A DNA stretch of 64,000 nt from Dermacentor variabilis. Taxonomy: Eukaryota > Arthropoda > Arachnida > Ixodida > Ixodidae. The stretch lies in assembly GCF_050947875.1 (NCBI RefSeq), contig NC_134572.1, forward strand, positions 133,603,105 through 133,667,104, in the 5' to 3' direction. The notes beneath the pieces are model-generated. The model ran no database searches, was not told the origin of the DNA, and saw only the letters and a list, made by a program, of their open reading frames with translations. Below, one piece after another: positions 1 through 11,075 of this stretch. The position numbers were made by a program, and so were the translations under genes. Position 1 is the stretch's first letter, and each line of letters opens with the position of its first letter.

Positions 1-4
1 CTGT

Positions 5-664
5 TGTTTGGATCGCACCGCTGGTACGATCGGTTGTTGGGAACTCGGCGCTGACGCCCGTGGTTGTACCTGGGTCGCAAGCCCCAAGGGTAGCGTTGGC
101 CTGGCGGCCTGGGGTACAACTGGAAGCATCCGAAGGTCCCGGCAAAGCATGAGTCGACTGGTAACAACAAAACAACTTGTTTATTTTAACATCGCAAAGA
201 GTTGGCGGTCAGGTTGACCGAAGTAGAGAGACGGGAGAGCACTTTCCTCAACAGAAGAAATCGGAGCCCTCCTTTTGGCGTCCGGGGGCAGCTGTTTTTA
301 TACTCTCGCAGTTGAGGGCAAGAAGGAACCCCTCAAAAGACGAGCACGTGAATGTACAATGGGCTAATGGTGACGCACACTGTCGAAGCGCTGCCGTAGC
401 ACCATGTCGAGCACGATCTCGTAGCACCCTGTCGTAGCGCTGCCGTAGCACCATGTCGAGCACGATCTCGTAGCACCCTGTCGTAGCGCTGCCGGTCGGG
501 CACAATGACTGGAATGAGAGGGTGATCCTTTGCGGTCGCATCGCCGCAGTCGCGCCTGGAAACACCTGCCGATGAGCGTTGCGGCGACGACGATCGGGCC
601 AAAATGTCTGCCGCCCCGCCGCAGTCGTGCCGGCAAAACCACGTGTCGCAGGCGAAACGCAACA
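5..664 (-). repeat. 3' LTR of copy 1
   Basis: This 660-bp LTR matches 5947-6606 except for substitutions near positions 37 and 245. On the minus strand it has a TATA box (complement of 295-302) and an AATAAA signal (complement of 180-185), so R begins between them. The U3 holds two copies of a 49-bp unit at about 388-485, rich in GCTACG-type blocks. LTRs of the second element have a different U3 repeat content. Confidence 0.92.
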
Positions 665-1149
665 GACCGCCCCGCCGGGGGAAGGAGATCCCGATGGACA
701 GGGGACTGCATCCGCTGTCCGGAGGGATGTCGCTCGATGATGCTCATAACCGAAGTCGGGCGTCCCTCGACGTTTCTTGAGCGCAGCGCACAGAGAAGGC
801 CTCGTTCTCTCGTTCAGGTTCGCACGGGACACTGCAAAGTGACTTCGGGAGAGTTCACATTTTTGTTCTCGTTCCCGGCAAGCGTTAGAACTACGCTGAA
901 ACTCAACCGCTCAGTCAGCAAGCACGGCACAACCCTCACTAAGCCCTGCCAGGCTCTTTCCCCTTTTTATACCACTGCCTAGTTCCTTACAGTAGTCTAG
1001 CATCACTCAGAACGCGTCCACAAATTGAAAAATTGCACTAGAAAGCATATCATCACTTTGAAACACTAAACAAAAGCAATATGTTAAAAAAAATCCTGCC
1101 TCAGGAAGAAAAACATCAGTAACAAACAATTTTGAGGCTGATTCCTACG
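665..1149 (-). other. 3' internal region of copy 1, with polypurine tract and a TATA motif
   Basis: About 485 bp separate the polyprotein stop from the 3' LTR. A G-rich stretch on the minus strand (GGCGGGGCGGTC) abuts the LTR and is the candidate polypurine tract. A good TATA motif lies on the minus strand at 963-971, outside the LTR. It is conserved in copy 2 at 57552-57560. There is no env-like frame here. Confidence 0.7.
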
Positions 1150-4100
1150 TTAGGGGCTTCGACTTAAGCCATCGGCGTTACCGTTGAGACTCCCCTTTTT
1201 GTAACGCACCTCAAAGGAATATTGTTGTAAAGCGAGGCTCCAGCGCAGGAGGCGGCCATTTTTGGGAGAGATGGTCTGCAGCCATTGGAGAGGGCAGTGA
1301 TCCGTCTCAATGATAAACCTCGAGCCGGCTAGATAGCATGACAATTTCTGAACGGCCCACACGAGACACGCACACTCTTTCTCGGTGGCGCTATACGCCT
1401 GCTCACGACTGGACAGCTTACGACTAGCATACAGGACGGGGTGTTCTACTTCTCCATTTTCCCGTTGGCACAGTACAACGCCCATGCCTCGCTCACTAGC
1501 ATCGCACTGAACAACGAACCCTTTTGTATAGTCTGGCGATCGTAGCACAGGCTGGTTTGTTAGGGCACTCTTTAGGGCGCTAAAAGCTCTTTCCTTTGTC
1601 TCGTCCCAGACGACTGTTTGAGGCTCTGTTTTTCTTAGAGCATCCGTCAGGGGAGCCGCGATATCAGAGTACCTAGGGATGTACCTCTGATAGTAGCCGG
1701 CGACACCCAAGAACGACCGAATATCGGTCTTGGTGCGCGGTTGCGGAAAGTCTCGCACAGCGTCCACTTTTATTTCAGAGGGGCGGCGACGACCCTGACC
1801 AATCACGTGACCGAGGTAGACAACCTCGGCCTGTGCTAACTGGCACTTAGGAGCCTTGACTGTCAAGCCCGCTTCGCGCAGGCGGGTTAGCACTGCCCGC
1901 AAGTGTGCCATATGCTCAGACCAGGATGCGGAGAATATCGCTACGTCGTCTAGATACGGTAAAGCGAATTCTTGCTGTCCCCGCAACACTTTATCCATGA
2001 GACTTGAAAAACAGTATGGCGCGTTCTTCAAACCAAAACTCAACACTTTAGGACGGAATGTTCCCATTGGTGAAATGAACGCCGCATACCTACTAGCCTC
2101 TTCTGTAAGTGGAACCTGCCAATAACCCCTGACAAGATCTAGGGTGGAAATAAACTGAGCGCTACTAACTTTCTCAAGGCGCTCCTCGATGTTAGGGATC
2201 GGATAAATTTGATCCTTAGTGATGGAATTAAGCCTGCGGTAGTCGACGCAAGGACGAGGTTCCTTGCCCGGTACCTCAACTAAAATCAAAGGGGAGGTAT
2301 AATCACTCTCACCTGCCTCAATAACACCGAGCTGTAGCATTTTCTTTACCTCAGCCTCCATAATATCGCTCTGGCGGGGTGACACCCGATACGCCTTGGA
2401 TCGTACTGGCTCTGTGGAGGTAAGTTCTATATCATGAGTAAGTACAGAAGTCCTACCAGGCCTCTCAGAGAACAGACCTTGAAACTCTTGTAATAGCTGG
2501 TGTAGTTCGGTTTTCTGCTCGGGCGACAGCGGTGCTTTACTGATAAGGTCACTAATGACTTGACCGGTGTCTTCCCTGTTCGTCACTGAGCCTAGTCCCG
2601 GAAGCTCGACCGGAAGCTCTTCAGGAACGTTTACCATCATGCACACCACTGCTTCCCTTTGTCTATAAGGTTTGAGCAGATTACAGTGGTAAACTTGCTG
2701 TGCTTTCCGCTTTCCTGGCAGACTTACCACGTAGTTAACGTCCGACAGTTTCTGAACAATTCGTGCTGGGCCCTCCCACTGCACGTCTAGTTTGTTGTTT
2801 AGCGATGTGCGCAATATCATGACCTCATCGCCCACCTCAAAACGACGGGCCCTGGCTGTCCGATCATAATAAACCTTGGCCCTCTGCTGGGCCTTTGTCA
2901 TTGCTTCACCTGACAACTCCTGTGCCCTTCTTAAGCGTTCGAGGAGCTTAAGCACGTACTCCACCACGACTGGGTCGTCGCCCCTACCTTCCCATGATTC
3001 TCGAAGCATGCGAAGCGGAGATCGAAGCGAGCGACCGTACACCAGTTCAGCTGGCGAAAACCCCGTAGCCGCATGCGGCGCGGTCCTTAAAGCAAACATC
3101 ACCCCAGGCAGACACAGCTCCCAGTCAGTTCGATGTTCAAAACACAACGCTCTCAACACGCGCTTCATGACGGAGTGGAGCTTCTCAACGGAATTCGACT
3201 GTGGGTGGTACACTGAGCTGTGTAACAGCTTTACCCCACACCTTTCGAGAAAAGTTGTCGTCAAAGCGCTAGTAAACACTGTGCCCTGATCTGATTGGAT
3301 TTCCGCAGGGAAACCAACTCGCGCAAATATGGACAGTAGTGCATTAACTATCTCAACTGAGCTGAGTTCTTTAAGCGGCACTGCTTCAGGGAACTTTGTC
3401 GCTGGGCAGATCACAGTCAAAATGTGTCTGTACCCCGTGGCTGTTACCGGCAGAGGTCCCACAGTATCAATAACGAGCCGTCTAAAAGGCTCCGTAATGA
3501 TAGGTACCAATTTCAACGGCGCCCTCGATTTGTCCCCTGGTTTGCCCACCCGCTGACAAGTGTCACATGTCCTCACGAAATGGTCTGCGTCCCGAAAACA
3601 CCCTGGCCAATAGTACTCTTGCAAGAGACGGTCCTTAGTTTTCTTAACTCCAAGGTGTCCGGACCACGAACCCCCGTGTGACAAGCGCAACAGATCCTGA
3701 CGATAGCATTGAGGCACGATCAGCTGATCGAACTCCACTCCTCTGCGGTCTAGATACTTCCGGTACAGGACTCCACCTCTTTCCACAAAACGCGCAGTTT
3801 TCCTGGCGATACCTTCTTTGACATTGCAGCGCACGTTTTCCAGGCTGCCATCCTTTTTTTGCTCGGCTATCAAAGCCGTCCGGCTGACTTTTAGCAACCT
3901 ATCAAGTCCGTCTGACGTAGGCGCGATGAGCAAATCAGTAGATAGCTCTTCTAACTTTCCCGCGTCGGGCGTTTCCTCTCCAGTATCTGGCGCCTTTAAC
4001 GTTACAGACTCAAGTTTATTCAGTTCGGGCGTGCTCGGAATTTCAGCTTGCTGCGCCACTGACCCTTTTTCGTTGTTTGATAACGTCGGCCCCGCAACTA

Positions 4101-5592
4101 CCGCCTTTGCAGCGAGCTCCCGAACCTTCGATCTGGTTAAGGCCTGAACACTAGCTTCACCAAACAAAAGCCCCTTCTCGCGCAGGAGGTGATCGGACCT
4201 GTTTGAAAATAGGTACGGGTACTGGGGTGGCAGCATAGATGACACTGCCGCCTCCGTCTCTAGCGCTCCGAAAGGTCCTTCAATAAGCACTTTTGCTACC
4301 GGCAGACACACGCTATGAGCTTCCACGGCTTGCTTGATCCATGCGCACTCGCTCGTGAACATATGGGGTTCTACGTAAGACGGGTGAACTACATCCATCG
4401 TAGCTGCGGAATCGCGAAGCACTCGGCACTCTTTCCCGTTCACGAGGAGGTCTCGCATGTAAGGCTCGAGAAGCTTCATGTTCTCGTCAGTGCTGCCTAT
4501 TGAAAAAAACACAACTTTTGGTGTTGTTTCCGGACACTGCGCCGAAAAGTGACCCGGCTTCTGGCACGTATAACAAACGCGCGCTCGCCTCATCTCGAAC
4601 CGCTTTCTGCGTTTGGCTGCCGCCGTCTCTTTACGTTTGGTCGGACTGCTTTCACTCGCATCCTCACTACGCGTGTCCCCTTTTAATCTCATGGGCGTGA
4701 ACTTCGGCCTCTCAAACTTCGAGCCAAATTCACCCTTTTGACCGTCCTTAGCTCCGCGAGCCCGACGCGTCACAAACTCCTCGGCTAGCTCAGCGGCTTT
4801 AGCCACCGTACAAACGTCTGGCCTATCCAAGACCCAGTATCGCACGTTCTCCGGTAACCGACTATAAAACTGTTCTAGCCCGAAGCACTGCAGAACTTTA
4901 TCGTGGTCACCAAACGCTTTCTCTTCTTTGAGCCACTCCTGCATGTTCGACATAAGCCTATACGCAAACTCTGTATATGACTCACTTCTGCCTTTCTCAT
5001 TTTCCCGAAACTTCCGACGGAACGCCTCCGCAGACAGCCGGTACTTTTTTAGCAGACTCGATTTTACTTTGTCGAAATCCTCTGCCTCCTCTCTATCCAA
5101 GCGAGCGACTACGTCGGCCGCCTCGCCGGGTAACAAAGTGAGCAAGCGCTGTGGCCACGTTTCCCGAGAGAACCCCTGCTTCTCGCACGTTCGCTCAAAG
5201 TTAACCAGGAACAAACCAATGTCCTCTCCAAGCTTAAACGGCCGCATCAGGTCAGTCATTTTGAACAATACGCGTTCTCCTGCACCGTGTGCCTGACTTC
5301 CATTACGAGCGCGTTCCATCTCTACCTCAAGACGCTTCATTTCCAAAGCGTGTTGACGGTCACGCTCTTGTTGCTCTCGCTCTTTCTGTTCTTTACGTTC
5401 ACGCTCTTCTTTTTCTTTTGCAGTCTCCCTCTCTTCAATGGTCTCAAGGCATTCCGACAGCTCGTCATCCTCAGCCTCTAACTCAAGAATAGCCTTTAGC
5501 AGTTCTGGTTTTCTGAGTTTGTCTGAGACATCCAGACCCAACTCTCTTGCAAGCTCCAACAATTTCGGTTTGCGCAACGACTTCAAATCCAT
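1150..5592 (-). CDS. Gag-Pol polyprotein with integrase upstream of reverse transcriptase
   Basis: This is a single 1480-residue frame without stop or frameshift. It would supply the capsid, protease, integrase, reverse transcriptase and RNase H needed to copy and insert the element. Residues 1-50 hold two SAP-like helical repeats, followed by a Glu/Lys/Arg-rich coiled coil to about 98. Residues 98-275 are a Gag core that includes a SCAN-like segment with an LEQF...LPE signature. A CCHC knuckle (CYTCQKPGH...C) lies near 340, and a DSAAT protease motif near 394. The integrase has HHCC residues, then D, D and E in D-x58-D-x34-E spacing, then a WEGP module. RT follows, with TLDL...GYWQ and YLDD, and then RNase H with D, E and D residues. 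Compared with copy 2 it is ten residues shorter, in the coiled coil. The ATG used is the first in frame and is shared by both copies. Confidence 0.95.
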   Translation of the reverse strand: MDLKSLRKPKLLELARELGLDVSDKLRKPELLKAILELEAEDDELSECLETIEERETAKEKEERERKEQKEREQQERDRQHALEMKRLEVEMERARNGSQAHGAGERVLFKMTDLMRPFKLGEDIGLFLVNFERTCEKQGFSRETWPQRLLTLLPGEAADVVARLDREEAEDFDKVKSSLLKKYRLSAEAFRRKFRENEKGRSESYTEFAYRLMSNMQEWLKEEKAFGDHDKVLQCFGLEQFYSRLPENVRYWVLDRPDVCTVAKAAELAEEFVTRRARGAKDGQKGEFGSKFERPKFTPMRLKGDTRSEDASESSPTKRKETAAAKRRKRFEMRRARVCYTCQKPGHFSAQCPETTPKVVFFSIGSTDENMKLLEPYMRDLLVNGKECRVLRDSAATMDVVHPSYVEPHMFTSECAWIKQAVEAHSVCLPVAKVLIEGPFGALETEAAVSSMLPPQYPYLFSNRSDHLLREKGLLFGEASVQALTRSKVRELAAKAVVAGPTLSNNEKGSVAQQAEIPSTPELNKLESVTLKAPDTGEETPDAGKLEELSTDLLIAPTSDGLDRLLKVSRTALIAEQKKDGSLENVRCNVKEGIARKTARFVERGGVLYRKYLDRRGVEFDQLIVPQCYRQDLLRLSHGGSWSGHLGVKKTKDRLLQEYYWPGCFRDADHFVRTCDTCQRVGKPGDKSRAPLKLVPIITEPFRRLVIDTVGPLPVTATGYRHILTVICPATKFPEAVPLKELSSVEIVNALLSIFARVGFPAEIQSDQGTVFTSALTTTFLERCGVKLLHSSVYHPQSNSVEKLHSVMKRVLRALCFEHRTDWELCLPGVMFALRTAPHAATGFSPAELVYGRSLRSPLRMLRESWEGRGDDPVVVEYVLKLLERLRRAQELSGEAMTKAQQRAKVYYDRTARARRFEVGDEVMILRTSLNNKLDVQWEGPARIVQKLSDVNYVVSLPGKRKAQQVYHCNLLKPYRQREAVVCMMVNVPEELPVELPGLGSVTNREDTGQVISDLISKAPLSPEQKTELHQLLQEFQGLFSERPGRTSVLTHDIELTSTEPVRSKAYRVSPRQSDIMEAEVKKMLQLGVIEAGESDYTSPLILVEVPGKEPRPCVDYRRLNSITKDQIYPIPNIEERLEKVSSAQFISTLDLVRGYWQVPLTEEASRYAAFISPMGTFRPKVLSFGLKNAPYCFSSLMDKVLRGQQEFALPYLDDVAIFSASWSEHMAHLRAVLTRLREAGLTVKAPKCQLAQAEVVYLGHVIGQGRRRPSEIKVDAVRDFPQPRTKTDIRSFLGVAGYYQRYIPRYSDIAAPLTDALRKTEPQTVVWDETKERAFSALKSALTNQPVLRSPDYTKGFVVQCDASERGMGVVLCQRENGEVEHPVLYASRKLSSREQAYSATEKECACLVWAVQKLSCYLAGSRFIIETDHCPLQWLQTISPKNGRLLRWSLALQQYSFEVRYKKGSLNGNADGLSRSP

Positions 5593-5946
5593 GGCTGCTC
5601 TGAATGCTGCTTTCTCTACTGCTTACTATTGTCTTGCCGCAAACTAACCCGGCAGCAACGACAACCACAATTACCAGCTCTGTTTCTAACACTAACAAAA
5701 GCCTGGCAAAGCTCAGAAGAAGAAAGTCCCGCACTCACCAAACCTCGCAGGCAGGAATTCCGCGCAGTCGTTCCGCTGCAGGCAACCAGTCGTCACACAG
5801 GGCTCGTTGCACTGCTCCCGGATCGTCGTTGAGCTGCTCAGCATACAGTCAACTGCATCTCTTCGCTGCTGGCCTCCGTTGTCGCGATCTCACCGCTGGC
5901 AGACAGTTGTTTGAAGTCGGAGGCGATCTCACCGCTGCCAACCAGA
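5593..5946 (-). other. 5' leader of copy 1 with primer-binding site and PBS-like repeats
   Basis: Directly after the 5' LTR, the minus strand reads TCTGGTTGGCAGCGGTGAG, beginning TGG two bases further in, as expected for priming by a tRNA 3' CCA end. The tRNA is not settled; a leucine-type tRNA is possible. The same motif recurs in degenerate form about 40 bp downstream, giving two copies here against three in the second element. A GTGAGT splice-donor-like hexamer lies in the leader (complement of 5733-5738). Confidence 0.6.
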
Positions 5947-6606
5947 TGTTTGGATCGCACCGCTGGTATGATCGGTTGTTGGGAACTCGGCGCTGACGCC
6001 CGTGGTTGTACCTGGGTCGCAAGCCCCAAGGGTAGCGTTGGCCTGGCGGCCTGGGGTACAACTGGAAGCATCCGAAGGTCCCGGCAAAGCATGAGTCGAC
6101 TGGTAACAACAAAACAACTTGTTTATTTTAACATCGCAAAGAGTTGGCGGTCAGGTTGACCGAAGTAGAGAGACGGGAGAGCACTTTACTCAACAGAAGA
6201 AATCGGAGCCCTCCTTTTGGCGTCCGGGGGCAGCTGTTTTTATACTCTCGCAGTTGAGGGCAAGAAGGAACCCCTCAAAAGACGAGCACGTGAATGTACA
6301 ATGGGCTAATGGTGACGCACACTGTCGAAGCGCTGCCGTAGCACCATGTCGAGCACGATCTCGTAGCACCCTGTCGTAGCGCTGCCGTAGCACCATGTCG
6401 AGCACGATCTCGTAGCACCCTGTCGTAGCGCTGCCGGTCGGGCACAATGACTGGAATGAGAGGGTGATCCTTTGCGGTCGCATCGCCGCAGTCGCGCCTG
6501 GAAACACCTGCCGATGAGCGTTGCGGCGACGACGATCGGGCCAAAATGTCTGCCGCCCCGCCGCAGTCGTGCCGGCAAAACCACGTGTCGCAGGCGAAAC
6601 GCAACA
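5947..6606 (-). repeat. 5' LTR of copy 1
   Basis: It is the 660-bp partner of the LTR at 5-664. On the minus strand it runs from TGTTGCG at 6606 to CAAACA at 5947. The TATA box is the complement of 6237-6244 and the AATAAA the complement of 6122-6127. It carries the same two 49-bp U3 repeats. Transcription of the element would start here. Confidence 0.92.
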
Positions 6607-6610
6607 CTCT

Positions 6611-7185
6611 ATACAGTTCCATAATTATACAACTCCTTAGCTAGAATAAGAAGAATACCCAGAATAGCTCGATATTATAACTGCGTATATTAAGCGAGCT
6701 GCCGGCTGAAAGCACCAAGACGTTAGGACGAATTTAGAAAGCTTTTCGTTTGTAATTTTTGCTTGCTATTGTCTGACCGTCGTCGCTATTATAGTAGCGT
6801 TTTTGATATCTGGACGGAGTTATCAACGCTATATGTATAGTTCAGCAATACATTTACTATTTCATTTATTAATTTAAAAACAAAGAACTGAATTATCATT
6901 TCACTGTAACTTGTACGAGCTTGTACTCTCTGTGGCTAGGAATGAACGCAAACAAATTTGAATTGTGTTTCACATCTAATGGGGTTCGGTTTTCGTGGGA
7001 TTTTCCTATGTCTTACGGGCACACTGAGATCAGATTTTCGACGCTTCATGTTCTTGCGTTATATCGAGATCTCGAACCACTAAACCTTAGAAAAAAAATA
7101 CTCGTAAACCGCTCAGTAATCTAAATAATTTAATATATATTAACATTTCTGCAGCTACTTTTACTTTCGTTTCTACTGGGTCGTG
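6611..7185. other. AT-rich stretch, nothing recognised
   Basis: No conserved frame, terminal repeat or RNA-gene box was seen. The short open frames here lack homology I can recognise. Confidence 0.5.
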
Positions 7186-7362
7186 ACATCATGACGCAAA
7201 AAGTGGTCATGTGAGAGCAGGACCCATCGTGACATTTTGACACTATAGCTCCGGCTCGCAGCAAGTAGCAGCATAGGAGGCGAACGAGCGAACCGCAGCG
7301 ACTGTCAAAACGTCCTATCTCCTGCTGCCATGTGACCACCTTTTCTGTCATGACGTCACGGC
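7186..7362. repeat. Fold-back (inverted) repeat, MITE-like
   Basis: Two imperfect arms of about 57 bp at 7186-7243 and 7306-7362 are inverted copies of each other. They share GTCATGAC-type outer ends, a GTGGTCA block, an AGCAGGA block and inner TTTTGACA ends. The spacer is about 60 bp. It would form a long hairpin and resembles a fold-back MITE. No target duplication is clear. Confidence 0.65.
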
Positions 7363-7638
7363 ACAGTAATCTGCTGGGAAAGGAAACCGAAATTGTCTGT
7401 AGAAAAGCTGTTTTACTGAAATATTTAGGGCGCTCGTAGGCTTGCCAGTATATTTTCTGGAGTTTAGAGATCCAGGCCCCTCCTTAACAAAACAAGAAGG
7501 ATGTAAAAGTCGCAAATGTCATCTCAGCACGCCTTTAATCTGTAGTCGCTACATCCCAGGTTTCGTTTAATGGCCGAGGTTTGCGTACCATTGTCGATAT
7601 TAAACTGTTGCAGGGAGGAAAGCATAACCTTCCTCTGA

Positions 7639-7639
<1 letters not shown>

Positions 7640-7672
<33 letters not shown>

Positions 7673-7704
7673 GCAATCAATCAATCAATCAAAAAATCAA
7701 TCAC
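7640..7704 (+). repeat. (TCAA)n microsatellite
   Basis: About 65 bp of TCAA/AATC units with a few interruptions. The flanks 7363-7639 and 7705-7959 hold no recognisable gene; a GGA-rich tract occurs near 7875. Confidence 0.9.
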
Positions 7705-7959
7705 TTCATCGATTACCATGCCCAGGAACAACCCTAAGGTCTCAGTTCTGGCGAACGCATACACACGCACGAAAGTAACTACTGAGGAACATAAGTTAAA
7801 AACGAACACAATGAATAAAAAGAACAATTATGAAAAAAGTCTGTACATGAAGGAGCACTACACACTGAATAAAAGGAGGAGGAGGAGGAGGAGAAATGGA
7901 CGGACAGACAGGGTGGTTGGCCAGTTCTCAGACCGGCTGGCTGGCTACCGTGTGCTGGG

Positions 7960-8833
7960 GAAAGGAGAATAAAAGATAAAAAAAGATATTACAAAAAAAA
8001 GGAAATAAAGGGAATTATGAAAAGAAGAGCGAACGTAAGAAGAACGCACACAAAGCAAAGCACAAGGTAAATACGAAAGAAAAAGGAGCAGAAAGGCAGT
8101 TGAGCAGTGTGTAAAGCTATGAAACAAACCCAAAAGTCCCAAAATAAGAATGACAGCGACCTATGAAAAATATCGAGATAACTATAATAAGCTTTATAAT
8201 GACTCGGTATTCTGTGGATGGTTGAGCGCTGGCGATGACAAGCAGTAAAATGGAAACCTTTATATCTCCGGTAAGCTTGCGCGGAATACGAAACATGACA
8301 CAACTGATAAATTCGGGACAGGTGAGGATACCGTAAAGTAGTTTGAAAAGAAACCGAAGGTTAGCACGATTACATCTGCAGCGAAGTAAGAGCAATGATA
8401 ATAATCCAACAGTGCTCAAACAAGGTCTAGTGTTTGTGTAAGCAAAGCGGTAATGACATATGCTTAGAAACATTTTCTGGATCCGACCTATAATGCCACT
8501 ATTGGACCTAGAAATGCCATTTCAGATCACCGACGCGTACTTGAGTTGAGGAAGACAGATTGTTGTGTACAACTTACGGAACGGTGTAGTAGAATTGAAT
8601 TCACTCAAAAGTCTGTAAATAGAGTCGAGAGAGCTCATACCCCTCATTGCAATGCGTTTAGTGTGACCAGAAAAGTGCGAGGTTGTATCGAAACGTACAC
8701 CGAGGTCATTGATCTCACAGGCCTTACACAATGCCACAGAAGTTACAGGATAAGAAAAAGAAATGCCTACTGTTTTGCGTGTGATAGTCATGACTGTGAT
8801 CTCGGGAGCACTCAAGGTGAGGTAACCGCTCAA
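7960..8833 (-). pseudogene. CR1/Jockey-type LINE reverse transcriptase, C-terminal fossil
   Basis: The minus strand from 8833 encodes an RT thumb and connection region. It contains an INDLGVRFD motif followed by QLKYASV, the usual KDLGV...LEYAS landmark of CR1 and Jockey RTs. Further along, 8473-8117 reads as the C-terminal helical part with a LRFLFKLLYGIL...CP pattern and IPRK. The two parts are in different frames with stops between, so the copy is dead. Catalytic RT blocks are missing because the copy is 5'-truncated. It is old and unlike the nearby I/R1-type LINEs. Confidence 0.7.
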
Positions 8834-10780
8834 GGTGAGACTGACACCATCTGTAGATTGGCTCCTCTGATTGGCTCACGCAACCTCTAACTTTCGCTGC
8901 ACTGCAAATGGATTGCGGGACGGAGTCTAAAGCTGGAATTTACAGGCATTCCTTAAGGCGCCTTCAGAGTGTGTGACAGTGTTGCTACAAAAATTTTCAT
9001 AAACACGCCATGCATATTTACAGATTATAGTATTTTAGAATTAGCACCAAAGAGAAAAGAACGTATTCATGAAATGTACTATGTCATGCTCAAATGGAAC
9101 GCTGAAGGGGAAATGCAAATCAGAGACAGGCATTCGGAAGTTTCTAATTAAGATGTACGTTTCACCGTACTTCTGTATGACTTCGACGTGCCACACATAG
9201 CTCTTTGCAGAGGAAGACTATGTATACTAGCATTCCTTTTTACAACCCGTTCATATTATTGTTAAATTTAGTCCGCATGTCTATACAGTTCTCCGCAAAT
9301 TTTCTTTGAAACGTAAAAGAAGATTCATGTTCCCCTTATAGACACGTCATTTGCAAGAAAAAGTACAAGTTTGTGAAATTTGTCTTGCTTATGAGAAATA
9401 CGCCTGTTATATTATTTCCTATCTCATTAAAGAAAACCCATCAGAGATACTTTCTATTTTCCACCACGCTAGCCTTTGCGTCCTGGAACTACATATGTGC
9501 GTGAAAGAAAATGCTACAAAAGAAAGAAATGGGGGAAACTGAAAACGGGACGTTTCTGCGACCCCCCGTGGCAATCAGGCGTAACATTGATCCATGGTTC
9601 AAGAGCTTTTGGAACGACGACTGCTATACTCGGGGGAACTCTGGCGCTGCAGTCGTTATACGGTAACGTTGTAATGGTGTTCAGTACGTGGACTTGTCTG
9701 ATATCCGCGCTGGTGGCTTCAGACGTTCTTGTTGCTTCGCTAACCCGTAGGTTTAGCTCCCGTCACTGGCCTGAATTTCGAAGGAATCCTGGTTTTCTAA
9801 ACATGGAAAGGAAGAAGTCTCTCCGCGCACGCACAATCACTTCGATTTGTTTCATATATAACGCAATATTTTGTTGAAAATGACAAATTGGCTCAGTCGC
9901 AAAGCCGTTTGAAGCCATATGGACGAAGTTTAGGCAAATCCACGTAAAACCCACTATTCCCATGCTGGTTGCCGCCATGCTTGCACTTTTTGTAGGCGGT
10001 ATAGCACCTGATTTCCCTTAGTTTATTTTTTGTGAAACATTCCATGAGCACTAGCATGCTAGAACGTAGGAGTGCATGGGCTCCTCACAACGCGCATGAC
10101 CATGAACAGGGCTTGGTTTACGATATCACTTAAACGTTGATACAGCTGCAGGCGCGCGTCTGTTAACGTTCATATTTGTCATGCCATTTTCGTGGCATCC
10201 CTATCGTACGGTGTCAAGAAATCTTAGTTGAACACTAAAATTGCCGTAACGACTCCTGGCAATACCTTGTTCCCCGCATATAACCAATAGCCGTTCCACA
10301 AAGTTCGTTTTCTTCCTCCCCCCCCCCTTCCCCTTAATCTCGTTGTCTTTCCTTGGGCTGCAAAAAATTGCCCCTTCTATATTTCTTGCGCCGCTCTTAT
10401 ACTTTCGATTTTCGCAGTCGTGCAAAGTTTGCCGCATACTGCAAACTTGTGCGTCCCTGACTCATCTGAAGCAACTCATCAAGAAAAAGAACAGAAGCAA
10501 AAGAAAGGAGAAAAAACAAAAATCGAAAAAGCGCGTCGCCGCCCACGAGGCATGACTGAAAGGGGCGTTGCGTTTTCCCCTGGCATCCGAGGCAACAGCA
10601 GCGCGATTTGAATATTCAGATCAGCGCCGCCTTTTCCCCGTAGCCGGAATGCAGGCGGTAGCGAACAACGGCGGCTTCCTCCGGCTGAATAGTGATGAGT
10701 GACAGAGGAAGAGTTAATGGAAGGGGACGAGGCGCGCGTGTTTGCTTTGTGACGAAACGCGCGGTGGCCCCACCGTCATG
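8834..10780. other. Anonymous sequence, nothing recognised
   Basis: This nearly 2-kb stretch contains only short frames without recognisable domains. The longest open frame (9476-9877, plus) has no motif I can identify and no codon-like bias evident by eye. Confidence 0.45.
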
Positions 10781-10900
10781 GTCGTCCCATATACGCATGC
10801 GCGGGTCAAGTCAGCGAGAATGAGTCGCCTATATAACCACCTATATAACCGCCGGTGTATAATATGGTCAACCAAAACAGGAGAGAAGTTCGGCCATGAT
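10781..10900 (+). promoter_or_regulatory. Candidate core promoter with paired TATA motifs
   Basis: Downstream of a CpG-containing GC-rich stretch (10540-10800), two CTATATAACC motifs lie at about 10829-10853, followed at 10857 by TATAATATG. A start site near 10870 would be expected. No downstream coding exon is evident, so this is speculative. Confidence 0.3.
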
Positions 10901-11045
10901 CTTTAGGATGACGACCTTTTGAAATCGGGTCCACGTGCATGCATTAATCGAGGAGGCATATATCGCCAACTCTTACCAAGTCAGCGCTGTACTCCGCGCT
11001 TGTTGATAAAACATACTCTTCTTTTTTCCTCGCATTGGGATCTCC

Positions 11046-11075
11046 CGTTCTTGTGGAGAGCTCTCCACAAGAACG
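11046..11075. repeat. 30-bp perfect palindrome
   Basis: The half-arm CGTTCTTGTGGAGAG is followed immediately by its exact reverse complement with no spacer. The surroundings (10901-11045 and 11076-11654) hold no gene I can support. Confidence 0.9.

Larger units (their letters stand above)
5..6606 (-). mobile_element. Complete Gmr1-like LTR retrotransposon, copy 1
   Basis: The element reads on the minus strand as LTR, leader, one Gag-Pol frame, short 3' region, LTR. Both LTRs start TG and end CA and are 660 bp. I count two substitutions between them, which suggests a young insertion. Flanking tetranucleotides are CTGT (1-4) and CTCT (6607-6610), a possible 4-bp target duplication with one mismatch; the left one lies at the window edge. 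The single ORF has the order Gag, protease, integrase, RT, RNase H, so the integrase precedes the RT, unlike ordinary Ty3/gypsy elements. No envelope gene is present. A near-identical copy lies at 51751-58641 on the opposite strand. Confidence 0.93.

Noticed and set aside
248..832. 194-codon minus-strand frame in the LTR of copy 1
   Set aside because: It runs through U3 and the tandem repeats, is shared in other frames and does not look like protein.
1856..5296. Plus-strand frames antisense to the copy 1 polyprotein
   Set aside because: They are shadows of the minus-strand Gag-Pol frame and have mirror counterparts in copy 2.
9476..9877. 133-codon plus-strand frame
   Set aside because: No recognisable domain, no nearby promoter or splice evidence and no related copy in the window.
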